From the NCBI GenBank assembly GCA_913031095.1, contig CAJWGH010000069.1, positions 1 to 6,266 on the forward strand: a stretch of DNA of 6,266 bases, in the 5' to 3' direction. Every line of letters begins with the position of its first letter. The first letter of the stretch is position 1. The translations under genes were made by a program, and so were the position numbers. Source of the DNA: an uncultured Chloroflexota bacterium. Its GTDB lineage: Bacteria > Chloroflexota > Dehalococcoidia > UBA3495. A model generated the notes under the pieces. The model saw nothing but the letters and a program-made list of their open reading frames with translations, made no database searches and had not been told where the DNA came from. Shown here one piece after another: positions 1-6,266 of this stretch.

Positions 1-2644
1 GCCGGAACCGTAACACGGCCTGGGGCACGGAGAACTCACTGAAAGGGTTCTCGTACTGGTTGGAGCGTGCCATCACCACAGGGTCTGTGGGGACCGCGAA
101 AGGCAGCCGGGTTAACACAAGCGCTTTGAGTAGACCTGGCGGCAAGTCGACTCCCTCCCAGAAGCTGGCGGTGCCAAGCAGCACGCTGTTGGGCTCTTCG
201 GCAAAACGGGTCATCAACTGTTGGGCCGAGCCGTCTATACTCTGAGCCAGGACCTGTATGTCCTGGCCCATAAGCGGAGCGCGTAGCCGTTGCGCGACAG
301 CCCTGAGAGACGCGTAAGAAGTGAACAGAGCCATCGTGTGACCGTTCATAGTGGTGCCTAGGTCGGTCAGAACTCTGACCATGGCATCGACGTATTGATC
401 TGAGTTGGGTGGAGGCATGTCCTCTGGAATCAAAAGCAGCGCTGCCTTTTGATAGTCAAAGGGAGATCCCACCAGTAGTTCCTCTGAGTCACCACCTACG
501 CCAACGCGGGACTTGAAATACTCGAAGTTTCCCTCAGTGCTGAGAGTGGCGCTAGTCAAGACGACGCTGTCTTTGTGATGGAACAGCTCTGCCGCAAGCG
601 TACCACTGATGTCCAGCGGGGCTGAATTCAAGGAGACGATGGGGTTGCCCCGTATCTGGTCATTGCTGATCCAGTGGATATCGTTGTCTAAGGGATTGCC
701 CAAGATGGAGACGAACTCCTCTCTCATGGTTTCCACTTCGTCCATCAGATTGGCGGTCTCCATGACCAGAGCCGGTTGGTCGTTGGCAGCCGGAATCAGG
801 GTCGAGTCGAGGAACCGGTGCAGTTGTCCGACGTTCTGGGAAGCCTGCTGTAGCCCGACATCCAGGTTCTCCCAGGCTAGGTGCAGGTCGCTCCAACTCT
901 GGGAGCCGTGTAACTGAGAAGTAATGAGCATCTGCTGGCCATTGTCACGGGTGCCTGACCTTTGGTTTGCTTGGAACCGGTCGACTTCAGCCCAGAGGCG
1001 ACCCCATATCTGGCGTAACTTCGCTCCTTCCGCCTCCACCGTCGATACATAATTATTAGCCTCTTCGCGGATGGATGACGCCAGCCCTTCGGCTGCGGTA
1101 GCTTGACGTATCTGAGTTGTCAGTCTGGACTGCGGTTCCCAGACCTCGTCCAGTTTGTCCTGGGATATGCTGAAACCTAGTTGTCTGGTGGCCTCGTCTT
1201 CTAGGTTGTGGGCCTCGTCGATTATCAGGTGTTGATACTCAGGGATCAGACCGCCACCACGGGCCAGGTCCGAAAGAAGCAATGCATGGTTCACAACCAC
1301 GATGTGTGCTTGTTCTGCGCGCTCTCTGGCGGCCCTTAAGAAGCACGGTGTGCCATCGCGGAGCCCTGGGCAGAATCCTTTTTCGCCAGCTGATACGTGG
1401 CTCCACGACCCAGCATCCCGTCCGGATAGATTGATCTCAGCGCGGTCACCGCTCGTAGTGTTCTGCATCCAAACGGAGGTCTTTGAAAGGAGACGGGCGT
1501 CGTCGATCGTCGGTGAGTCGCTGCGTGCCAGATGGTTCCAGCGCCGCAAGCACAGATAGTTGGTCCGACCCTTAAGTAGGGCAGCCTTCAACACTCCTTG
1601 CTCGACCAGTCCGGATTTCTCCAAAACCTCTGTGAGCGCTGGTATGTCCTTGTTCATCAACTGTTCTTGCAGATTGATAGTATTGGTGGAGATGACCACC
1701 CGTTGCCCTTTGGAAATAGCGAAGAGTGCAGAGGGAAGCAGGTAAGACATCGACTTGCCAACGCCGGTACCACCCTCAACCACTAGGTGTTGGTTGTGAT
1801 ACATAGCTTTGGTGACGCTAGAAAGCATCTGTTCTTGCTCGGGTCGGTGCTCAAATCCGGAGAACACCTTGGCGAATGGGCCGTCTTTGGTCAGCAACCC
1901 AGCTACCTTATCTTCACTTAGGTCGCTTAAAGCAGGGTCGGCACGCCGCTTTTCAGGTGACCCGAGCCTGATAGACATCTGTTCTAAGTCAAGACCTGTC
2001 AGTCCTACTGAAGAGGTCTGGGCGTCACCTACTCCCTCTAGGCCTGCCAAAATGCCACTGATGGACCAGTGGCTGCGAGCGGCGAGGTTCGACAGATATG
2101 CCAACAACCCCGAGTCCTGTTCGGCAGCCAGCCGTAGCAACTTGACGTAAACGTTCTTGGTTGCCATGGCATCGGCCAGCGCACGGTGGGCGTCGTTGTG
2201 CTCAACCTTAAAGTGGGAGGTTAGGTACTTCAACGAATATTGCCGTGATCGGGGCATGAAAACAGTCGCGAGATCCCACGTGTCGTACGAGGGGTTGTTC
2301 AACCGGACGCCATTGTTGGCCAGAAACCCGATGTCGAACTGGATGTTGTGGCCGATGATTGGGTCGGCTCCAAGGAAGTCTTCAATCTCGGAAGCCACTG
2401 AGGAGAAGAACGGGGCGCGCTTGACCTGCTGCGGAGAGATGTGAGTTAGCCTTTGTATGAACTCTGGTATGGCGACGCCGGGGTTTACCAGGGTCTGGTA
2501 AGTCTCGACGACCTCGTCTCCGCGAAAACGTACGGCCCCGACCTCAAGTATCTGGTGACGGTTGGAGTCCAGGCCGGTGGTCTCCAGGTCCAGAGCCACA
2601 TTGACCTGTTCGAAGGGGGAAATGTCTTTATCGAAAAGTACCAT
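1..2644 (-). CDS. dinG: DnaQ-family exonuclease/DinG-family helicase fusion, C-terminus beyond window
   Basis: Frame read by hand from ATG 2644 to the window edge: 881 codons, no internal stop. Residues 1 to about 175 form a DEDDh 3'-5' exonuclease with all five metal/catalytic residues: D19 and E21 (LDLETTG), D104 (GHNIQFD), H153 and D158 (HRALAD). The remainder is a DinG/XPD-like superfamily 2 helicase: Walker A GGTGVGKS at 291-298, DEAH box at 476-479, TSATL at 697-701, SFWEGVD at 827-833. The fragment stops at VLRFR, just before the expected arginine-finger motif VI (QGxGRxIR), so roughly 50-70 residues are missing compared with B. subtilis DinG (about 930). The iron-sulphur region has three cysteines, C365, C425 and C434, the only ones in the fragment. 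Known relatives act on DNA or DNA-RNA hybrids in repair; some Gram-positive versions lack the cluster and work mainly as nucleases. Cytoplasmic, no signal peptide. The start is firm: an in-frame TAG immediately precedes it and a strong Shine-Dalgarno lies upstream. Confidence 0.95.
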   Translation of the reverse strand, partial: MVLFDKDISPFEQVNVALDLETTGLDSNRHQILEVGAVRFRGDEVVETYQTLVNPGVAIPEFIQRLTHISPQQVKRAPFFSSVASEIEDFLGADPIIGHNIQFDIGFLANNGVRLNNPSYDTWDLATVFMPRSRQYSLKYLTSHFKVEHNDAHRALADAMATKNVYVKLLRLAAEQDSGLLAYLSNLAARSHWSISGILAGLEGVGDAQTSSVGLTGLDLEQMSIRLGSPEKRRADPALSDLSEDKVAGLLTKDGPFAKVFSGFEHRPEQEQMLSSVTKAMYHNQHLVVEGGTGVGKSMSYLLPSALFAISKGQRVVISTNTINLQEQLMNKDIPALTEVLEKSGLVEQGVLKAALLKGRTNYLCLRRWNHLARSDSPTIDDARLLSKTSVWMQNTTSGDRAEINLSGRDAGSWSHVSAGEKGFCPGLRDGTPCFLRAARERAEQAHIVVVNHALLLSDLARGGGLIPEYQHLIIDEAHNLEDEATRQLGFSISQDKLDEVWEPQSRLTTQIRQATAAEGLASSIREEANNYVSTVEAEGAKLRQIWGRLWAEVDRFQANQRSGTRDNGQQMLITSQLHGSQSWSDLHLAWENLDVGLQQASQNVGQLHRFLDSTLIPAANDQPALVMETANLMDEVETMREEFVSILGNPLDNDIHWISNDQIRGNPIVSLNSAPLDISGTLAAELFHHKDSVVLTSATLSTEGNFEYFKSRVGVGGDSEELLVGSPFDYQKAALLLIPEDMPPPNSDQYVDAMVRVLTDLGTTMNGHTMALFTSYASLRAVAQRLRAPLMGQDIQVLAQSIDGSAQQLMTRFAEEPNSVLLGTASFWEGVDLPPGLLKALVLTRLPFAVPTDPVVMARSNQYENPFSEFSVPQAVLRFR

Positions 2645-2838
2645 CTAACTCCCTCCACAACCTCACATTCATGCTGACATAACCTGCGATAATTTCCTGA
2701 ACCCTTGCCTGGGGCAGTTTAGCACGGCTGGGACGCCGCTTCGACCCCAAAGTGACAGGATTAGCTGTGAAACGAGATCGCCAGTCCAATCTCCAAACGC
2801 AGGGCAAATACAGCTGCTTATGTTGGGTGAGTGGGTAT
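2645..2838. other. Intergenic region between the PHP gene and dinG
   Basis: This is the largest gap in the window (194 bp) and the likeliest place for a separate dinG promoter and for the end of the upstream transcript. Apart from the dinG Shine-Dalgarno I found no convincing -35/-10 pair, no strong GC-rich hairpin followed by a T tract, no tRNA-like fold and no plausible small gene. The best -10-like word on the minus strand is TAAACT (2717-2722), without a matching -35. Confidence 0.6.
2651..2656 (-). promoter_or_regulatory. Shine-Dalgarno of the exonuclease-helicase gene
   Basis: On the minus strand GGAGGG lies about 6-7 bases before the ATG at 2644, a near-perfect anti-16S match. The codon directly upstream of the ATG is an in-frame TAG, so this site fixes the start. 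Confidence 0.8.
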
Positions 2839-3537
2839 TTATAAGATGTATGGCTGAAGGTTGCCGGTGCGGAGTCCGGTGACTGGGTGAAACTCTTTGG
2901 TGTGGAGGGCTTTTAAGAATTCCTCCTCGTTATTGACTTCGTCTGGAAACTCGGTGAGAAATTTACCCAGGCCGTGGGTGGAATGGGCATCACTACCTCC
3001 GGTGACCGGTAATTTCAACAGGGAAGCAACTTCCATGGCAAAGTTGTTCTCCCTGTCGATAGTTCCACCATTAGCAACTTCCACAGCATCAGCCAGCTTG
3101 AATACCGGGTGGTCTAGGGCGTCTTTGGGAACCTTTGGCAGTGGGTCGTCAATGGACTGATAGGTAAGCGCTCTGCTGCGGTTGCCGTTGCTGCTGAGTA
3201 CCCCTCGAAATGGATGGGCAGAGACGACGAACCCACCACCTGCGGTGGCTGCCTTCCGCAGCTCGGCGGCCTTGTTGTATCCGGCCTGGTAGCGGTCTAG
3301 GCCGAAAGCCAACATATGACCGAAGTCAGTCTCAACCTCCATAGCACGAATCAACACCACATTGTGGAGACTGGCAAAAGCCTTGAATTCGTGCCGGTCC
3401 CAAGGGCCGGAATGCTCGGTGAGGCAGAGGCCGCGGAGACCCAAACGGTCGGCTTCAAGAATCAGGTCTTCGGGGGTAAGGCTGCTGTCACTGCTACCTT
3501 TAGTCGTGTGGATATGGAGGTCAAATAATCGGGCCAT
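2839..3537 (-). CDS. PHP-domain metal-dependent hydrolase (phosphoesterase-like)
   Basis: A 232-residue protein made almost entirely of one PHP (polymerase and histidinol phosphatase) domain. The metal-site residues appear in family order: H8 and H10 (DLHIHT), D17, H42 (LTEHSG), E67 (AMEVET), H108 (SAHPF), then D183 and H185 (GGSDAH), with E153 a further candidate. This is the usual trinuclear PHP arrangement, so catalytic activity is expected. Family members include histidinol phosphatase, DNA polymerase-associated nucleases and RNase AM/nucleoside 3',5'-bisphosphate phosphatases. This protein lacks the additional insertion domain of the larger types and its substrate cannot be assigned. No signal peptide or membrane segment. 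The ATG is placed correctly because the first motif begins at residue 6, but no clear Shine-Dalgarno precedes it. It follows the thioesterase gene by 99 bp on the same strand and may belong to the trmD transcript. TAA stop. Confidence 0.88.
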   Translation of the reverse strand: MARLFDLHIHTTKGSSDSSLTPEDLILEADRLGLRGLCLTEHSGPWDRHEFKAFASLHNVVLIRAMEVETDFGHMLAFGLDRYQAGYNKAAELRKAATAGGGFVVSAHPFRGVLSSNGNRSRALTYQSIDDPLPKVPKDALDHPVFKLADAVEVANGGTIDRENNFAMEVASLLKLPVTGGSDAHSTHGLGKFLTEFPDEVNNEEEFLKALHTKEFHPVTGLRTGNLQPYIL

Positions 3538-3556
3538 GGATGGCTGTTAGCTCTCA

Positions 3557-3579
3557 GCGGTCGGTTTTCAGCCAGCCGC
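3557..3579 (-). other. Possible leader hairpin before the PHP gene
   Basis: GCGGTCGG at 3557-3564 and CCAGCCGC at 3572-3579 can pair with one mismatch and one G-U wobble around a 7-base loop. On the minus strand it lies about 20 bases before the PHP start. It is not followed by a T tract, so it does not look like a standard intrinsic terminator. It could be an mRNA leader structure, or chance. Confidence 0.25.
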
Positions 3580-3636
3580 GGTAAGGGTATGGTTCAGTCT
3601 AGACAGCGTTACGGATATGGTCAACGTGTCGAGCTA

Positions 3637-4128
3637 TTAGTTATTTTGGAATCCGGTTGCCTTGGCCAATTCTGGGAACTGCTCGAGGGGCAGAACTTCG
3701 CCAGTCTCTTCGTAGTGGGTAACCAGTTGCCGGATAGCATCTGGGACCGGCTTACTTCTCTGTTTCTCGGAGTCATAGCCGACATAAACCGTTTCGATAT
3801 AGGTTAACATCCGGTCGCTGTTCTCAGGGTATATCTCCAAGTGGAGAACAAGGCTTGCGGTGCCGATGTGAGAAACCCTGACATACAGTTCGATGATCTC
3901 GTCGACTTTTGCCGGAGCTTTGAATTCTTGGGTGCTCTTGGCTACGGCAAAATCGAAATAGCCGCTTTGGGGAATGACGTATATAGCAAACCCCAGGTTA
4001 CGGTAATACTCGGCTTGACCGACTTCCAGATAACCTAGGTAGGCGCCGTTGTAGACGATACCCTGAGCGTCGCACTCCATCCAGCGCACTCGTACGGATG
4101 TCTTGAACCGAAAGTCGGATTTGGCCAT
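3637..4128 (-). CDS. Hotdog-fold acyl-CoA thioesterase (4HBT/YbgC-like)
   Basis: A 163-residue single-domain hotdog protein of the 4-hydroxybenzoyl-CoA thioesterase/YbgC/FadM group. The signature is at residues 13-40: RVRWMECDAQGIVYNGAYLG followed by a tyrosine-rich helix (EVGQAEYYRNLG). D20 in the D-x-x-G-x-V-x-N pattern matches the catalytic aspartate of this group. A central strand with KSTQEFKAPAKVDE (about 64-77) and the later IETVYVGYD strand complete the fold. Such enzymes hydrolyse acyl-CoA thioesters in the cytosol, usually as dimers or tetramers; the acyl group cannot be told from sequence alone. Length is somewhat above the usual 130-150, with a charged C-terminal extension (about 135-163). 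The gene starts 13 bp after the trmD stop with only a weak ribosome site (a GGAG overlapping the end of trmD is 16 bases from the ATG), which suggests co-transcription and perhaps translational coupling. TAA stop. Confidence 0.9.
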   Translation of the reverse strand: MAKSDFRFKTSVRVRWMECDAQGIVYNGAYLGYLEVGQAEYYRNLGFAIYVIPQSGYFDFAVAKSTQEFKAPAKVDEIIELYVRVSHIGTASLVLHLEIYPENSDRMLTYIETVYVGYDSEKQRSKPVPDAIRQLVTHYEETGEVLPLEQFPELAKATGFQNN

Positions 4129-4141
4129 GTCTATCCGAGTT

Positions 4142-4903
4142 CTACTCCGTGTCTTTTACGTGCTGGTAGCCTAAGGCATCCAGATATTTCAGGTCATCAG
4201 AAGTGAGGTCAGCTGTTAATAAGAGGTCAGGTCGGCGTTCAAGGGTTCGCCGTAAGGACTGCTCTCTACGCCACTTCTCGATGTTTGCGTGATGTCCTGA
4301 CAGCAGTATCTCCGGAGTTTCCATTCCCTGAAACTCGGCCGGGCGGGTATATAGCGGATGCTGCAATAACCCGGAGGAAATCGAATCCTCTATCACGTTC
4401 TCCATCGAACCGATTACTCCAGGAACTAGCCGGGACATGGCGTCGATGAGGGCCATGGCCGGCAATTCTCCGCCAGTCAATACAAAGTCCCCGAGGCTAA
4501 TCTCCCTGGTGGCTAGGAACTCTGGGACACGGTTGTCGATTCCTGCGTAGTGAGCACAGATCATAGCGACTGCCGGAGCTTCAGACAGTTCTTCTACTAC
4601 CTTCTGCGTAAGTACATCCCCCTGGGGGGTGAACAGGATGACGGGAATCTCCGCTCGCTCGGTCTCCGAGTAGGCCGATAGAACGGCTTCAGTTGCCTCA
4701 AACACTGGCTCTGCTTTCAAAACCATGCCGTGACCACCTCCGAATTGATAGTCGTCGGCCGTGTGGTGCGGGTCGTGAGAGTAGTTCCGGATATCGGTGA
4801 CATCTACGGACACTAGCCCTCGGTCCAGTGCCCGAGAAAGCATGCTGTATTCCAACGGGTCTTTGAAAGCGTCCGGGAACAAGGTCAGGATATGAAAACG
4901 CAT
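4142..4903 (-). CDS. trmD: tRNA (guanine-N1-)-methyltransferase TrmD
   Basis: A 253-residue protein collinear with TrmD, which uses S-adenosylmethionine to make m1G37 in tRNAs that have G36-G37, preventing +1 frameshifting. Visible family features are the MRFHILTLFPD start, FGGGHGMVLK (54-63), FTPQGD (91-96), the SPOUT knot with GDFVLTGGELPAM (138-150), SRLVPGV (157-163, R158 equals E. coli R154), the general-base EDS (D173 equals D169), HPLYTRP (182-188) and the C-terminal LLSGHH...IEKWRREQSL. The normally near-invariant CGRYEG loop reads CAHYAG (116-121), so the equivalents of G113, R114 and E116 are A, H and A. The D177 position is Q181. Length is normal and the reading frame is clean, so I take it to be functional. 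The start is supported by homology, but no Shine-Dalgarno precedes it. Usual partners rpsP, rimM and rplS are absent from this window; the downstream gene is a thioesterase 13 bp away. TAG stop. Confidence 0.96.
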   Translation of the reverse strand: MRFHILTLFPDAFKDPLEYSMLSRALDRGLVSVDVTDIRNYSHDPHHTADDYQFGGGHGMVLKAEPVFEATEAVLSAYSETERAEIPVILFTPQGDVLTQKVVEELSEAPAVAMICAHYAGIDNRVPEFLATREISLGDFVLTGGELPAMALIDAMSRLVPGVIGSMENVIEDSISSGLLQHPLYTRPAEFQGMETPEILLSGHHANIEKWRREQSLRRTLERRPDLLLTADLTSDDLKYLDALGYQHVKDTE

Positions 4904-4909
4904 CGGTTA

Positions 4910-4915
4910 ATGATA
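4910..4915 (-). promoter_or_regulatory. Candidate -10 element giving a leaderless or very short trmD leader
   Basis: On the minus strand TATCAT (5 of 6 to TATAAT) ends 6 bases before the trmD ATG, which would put transcription start at or beside the start codon. The region upstream is AT-rich (TTGATTATCTTG). No good -35 lies 16-18 bases further up. This fits with the lack of a Shine-Dalgarno, but the match could be chance. Confidence 0.3.
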
Positions 4916-4969
4916 CAAGATAATCAATCTACGCGGACGCGTTTTCGTTTCCCCGGATGTGATGGAAGC

Positions 4970-6226
4970 CTAATCTCCGACAGGCAGGGGTTCTCCCGCT
5001 GGGAGGTTGTCGACGTAGGCCTCACCACCCTTCATCACCATCTTGATTAGATCTTTGTTCCTGAGAACGCTGATGTCTTTTAGTGGATCGCCGTCAACCA
5101 CCAGGAAGTCAGCGTAGAGCCCGGCCTTGATGGTGCCGAATTGCTTCTCCCGGCCGATGCATTCTGCAGCCCAGCCGGTGGCGGTTTGGATGGCCTGCAT
5201 GTTGGACAGGCCACGGTCGACCATCAACTCTATCTCCCGTGCGTTGTCGCCGTGGACGAATCCACCAGCGTCAGTGCCAGAGGACACCTTTACTCCGGCG
5301 GTAACAGCCATATGCAAACTCTCCTGGTGTATCTGCATCAACTGCTTAGTCCGTTCGATTATATGAGGCGCGCTGATGGTGGAATGGAATTCATAGACCT
5401 CGAACGTAGGGGTGAAGAACACGTTTTTGTCTGCCATGATTTTAGCTAAGTCGGGGTCTTCTGCCAGGTAGCAGGCGTGCTCCACCGAGCCGACACCCGC
5501 CTCGATGCACATCCTAAGTCCGGGGCCGCCCACAGCGTGGCACATGGTGTATTTCTCTTGGGATTTGGCTTCTTCGACCAAGGCCTTGACCTCATCAGGA
5601 CCAAAGGCGATGTCCTTGGGGCCATGTCCAGCGCGAGAGCTTGCCCCGCCGGTGGTGGCGAACTTTATGACATCAGCGCCGACACGCACTAATTCGCGGA
5701 CCAGAGCTCTAATCTCAGCGGGTCCGTTGGCCACGCCGTTGGGGTGCATCGGATCATCATTGAAGGCGTTTCTATGTCCAGACGGTGCGACCCTGTCTCC
5801 GATGCCGCCGTTGGGGGAGACGATGGCCACCGATGTGAGCAGCCGTGGGCCTTTAATCACTCCCTGGTCTACGGCGAATTTGAAACCGGCGTCCAGACCA
5901 CCAGCGTCGCGGATGCACGTGTAGCCCGCGGTCAGCGAGTCTTCGATCGCCCTGGCAGTCTTTAAGTGGTTCAAAGAGGCAGGCTCTTCGATCTCCCATC
6001 GGCTAATCAGGCTGTAATTCTTGTGGGCCAAGTGGTCGTGGGTGTCAATCAGGCCAGGTAATAGGGTTAAGCCGGCCAAGTTAACCTCAACCGTTCCAGG
6101 AGGCAAGGTGACAGCCGCCCTGGGCCCGACTTCGGTGATCTGCTCGCCGTCGATCAATATGGCAGAGTCCTTCAAGACCGGTCCGCCGGTGCCGTCGATC
6201 AGGTCGGCGCCAAGTAACGCTTTCAT
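4970..6226 (-). CDS. Metal-dependent amidohydrolase (COG1228, imidazolonepropionase/Xaa-Pro dipeptidase-like)
   Basis: A 418-residue amidohydrolase of normal length. Residues 1-57 and the last 50 or so form the split beta-sandwich domain (IDGTGGPVLKDSAILIDGEQI; later GTIKAGLYADFLVVDGDPL). The centre is the TIM barrel with a complete binuclear metal set: H63 and H65 (GLIDTHDHL), K188 as the likely carboxylated bridging lysine (ADVIKFATTGG), H230 (MCHAVGG), H250 (GSVEHACY) and catalytic D319 (SSGTDAGG). This pattern is that of the COG1228 group, whose characterised members include prolidase-type dipeptidases acting on Xaa-Pro or N-acyl amino-acid substrates; similar proteins also cleave other amides. 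The exact substrate is not predictable. No signal peptide, so cytoplasmic. A GAGGT ribosome site supports the ATG. It is followed after 66 bp by trmD on the same strand, with no sign of a shared function. TAG stop. Confidence 0.92.
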   Translation of the reverse strand: MKALLGADLIDGTGGPVLKDSAILIDGEQITEVGPRAAVTLPPGTVEVNLAGLTLLPGLIDTHDHLAHKNYSLISRWEIEEPASLNHLKTARAIEDSLTAGYTCIRDAGGLDAGFKFAVDQGVIKGPRLLTSVAIVSPNGGIGDRVAPSGHRNAFNDDPMHPNGVANGPAEIRALVRELVRVGADVIKFATTGGASSRAGHGPKDIAFGPDEVKALVEEAKSQEKYTMCHAVGGPGLRMCIEAGVGSVEHACYLAEDPDLAKIMADKNVFFTPTFEVYEFHSTISAPHIIERTKQLMQIHQESLHMAVTAGVKVSSGTDAGGFVHGDNAREIELMVDRGLSNMQAIQTATGWAAECIGREKQFGTIKAGLYADFLVVDGDPLKDISVLRNKDLIKMVMKGGEAYVDNLPAGEPLPVGD

Positions 6227-6231
6227 GTCGT

Positions 6232-6236
6232 ACCTC
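6232..6236 (-). promoter_or_regulatory. Shine-Dalgarno of the amidohydrolase gene
   Basis: GAGGT on the minus strand sits 5 bases before the ATG at 6226, supporting that start over later in-frame candidates. Confidence 0.7.
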
Positions 6237-6255
6237 GCGTGTGGAGTGCTTGTTG

Positions 6256-6265
6256 AGATATATCT
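6256..6265. promoter_or_regulatory. Palindrome AGATATATCT upstream of the amidohydrolase gene, at window edge
   Basis: A perfect 10-bp palindrome lies about 30 bases upstream of the amidohydrolase start. It contains TATATC, which could serve as a -10 box, or the palindrome could be half of an operator. The -35 region would lie outside the window, so this remains tentative. Confidence 0.25.
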
Positions 6266-6266
6266 G

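Noticed and set aside
660..896. Minus-strand ORF of 78 codons in another frame within dinG, suggesting a frameshift
   Set aside because: The main frame was read through this stretch without a stop, and motifs on both sides (DEAH upstream, TSATL and SFWEGVD downstream) are in the same frame.
1809..2150. Plus-strand ORF of 113 codons and other plus-strand ORFs across 60-2677
   Set aside because: They lie opposite the continuous exonuclease-helicase frame, which carries clear catalytic motifs throughout. Their products look like nothing known.
2763..2815. Inverted repeat AGCTGT/ACAGCT in the intergenic region
   Set aside because: Only 6 bp long with a 41-base gap; expected by chance and not followed by a T tract.
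4930..4948. ACGCG-GA-CGCGT followed by a T-rich stretch, resembling a plus-strand terminator
   Set aside because: The stem is 5 bp with a 2-base loop, too tight to form well, and there is no plus-strand gene for it to terminate.
5505..5924. Plus-strand ORF of 139 codons inside the amidohydrolase gene
   Set aside because: It is fully antisense to a gene with a complete set of family motifs, its translation is low-complexity P/S/A-rich without recognisable domains, and it has no independent support.
1..6266. Search for defence system, CRISPR, mobile element or RNA gene
   Set aside because: No direct-repeat array, transposase or integrase motif, terminal inverted repeats, tRNA fold or rRNA sequence was seen. 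The helicase-nuclease fusion matches the known exo-DinG family rather than a defence module.

Overview
The window is a bacterial chromosomal segment of moderate GC content in which every supportable gene lies on the minus strand. Read in the direction of transcription (right to left), the order is: a COG1228-type metal-dependent amidohydrolase, the tRNA m1G37 methyltransferase TrmD, a hotdog-fold acyl-CoA thioesterase, a small PHP-domain metal-dependent hydrolase, and, after a 194-bp gap, the first 881 codons of a DnaQ-exonuclease/DinG-helicase fusion that runs off the left edge. All plus-strand ORFs are antisense shadows. No RNA gene, insertion sequence, CRISPR array or integration site was seen.

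Organism: the DEDDh-exonuclease/DinG fusion is typical of Firmicutes and some other groups including Chloroflexota. Combined with the base composition and an aspartate/amidohydrolase-rich neighbourhood, this would fit an uncultured Chloroflexota (Dehalococcoidia/SAR202-like) bacterium. That is an inference of modest confidence, because no rRNA or other phylogenetic marker is present apart from TrmD.

Layout: 6266-4970 holds the amidohydrolase with a good Shine-Dalgarno. A 66-bp spacer with a -10-like hexamer almost against the start codon precedes trmD (4903-4142). The thioesterase (4128-3637) begins 13 bp after the trmD stop and is probably co-transcribed with it. The PHP gene (3537-2839) follows after 99 bp that can form a modest hairpin. 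A 194-bp intergenic region then separates it from the exonuclease-helicase (2644 to beyond 1), which has a strong Shine-Dalgarno.

The genes do not form one recognisable pathway. TrmD is translation housekeeping, exo-DinG is DNA/RNA repair, and the three hydrolases are of unknown substrate. No new defence or mobile system is visible. The two points most worth checking are molecular. First, exo-DinG has exactly three cysteines in its 881 visible residues, all in the iron-sulphur cluster region, where four are expected. Second, TrmD carries unusual substitutions in its otherwise highly conserved cofactor/active-site loop. trmD also lies outside its usual rpsP-rimM-trmD-rplS operon as far as this window shows.
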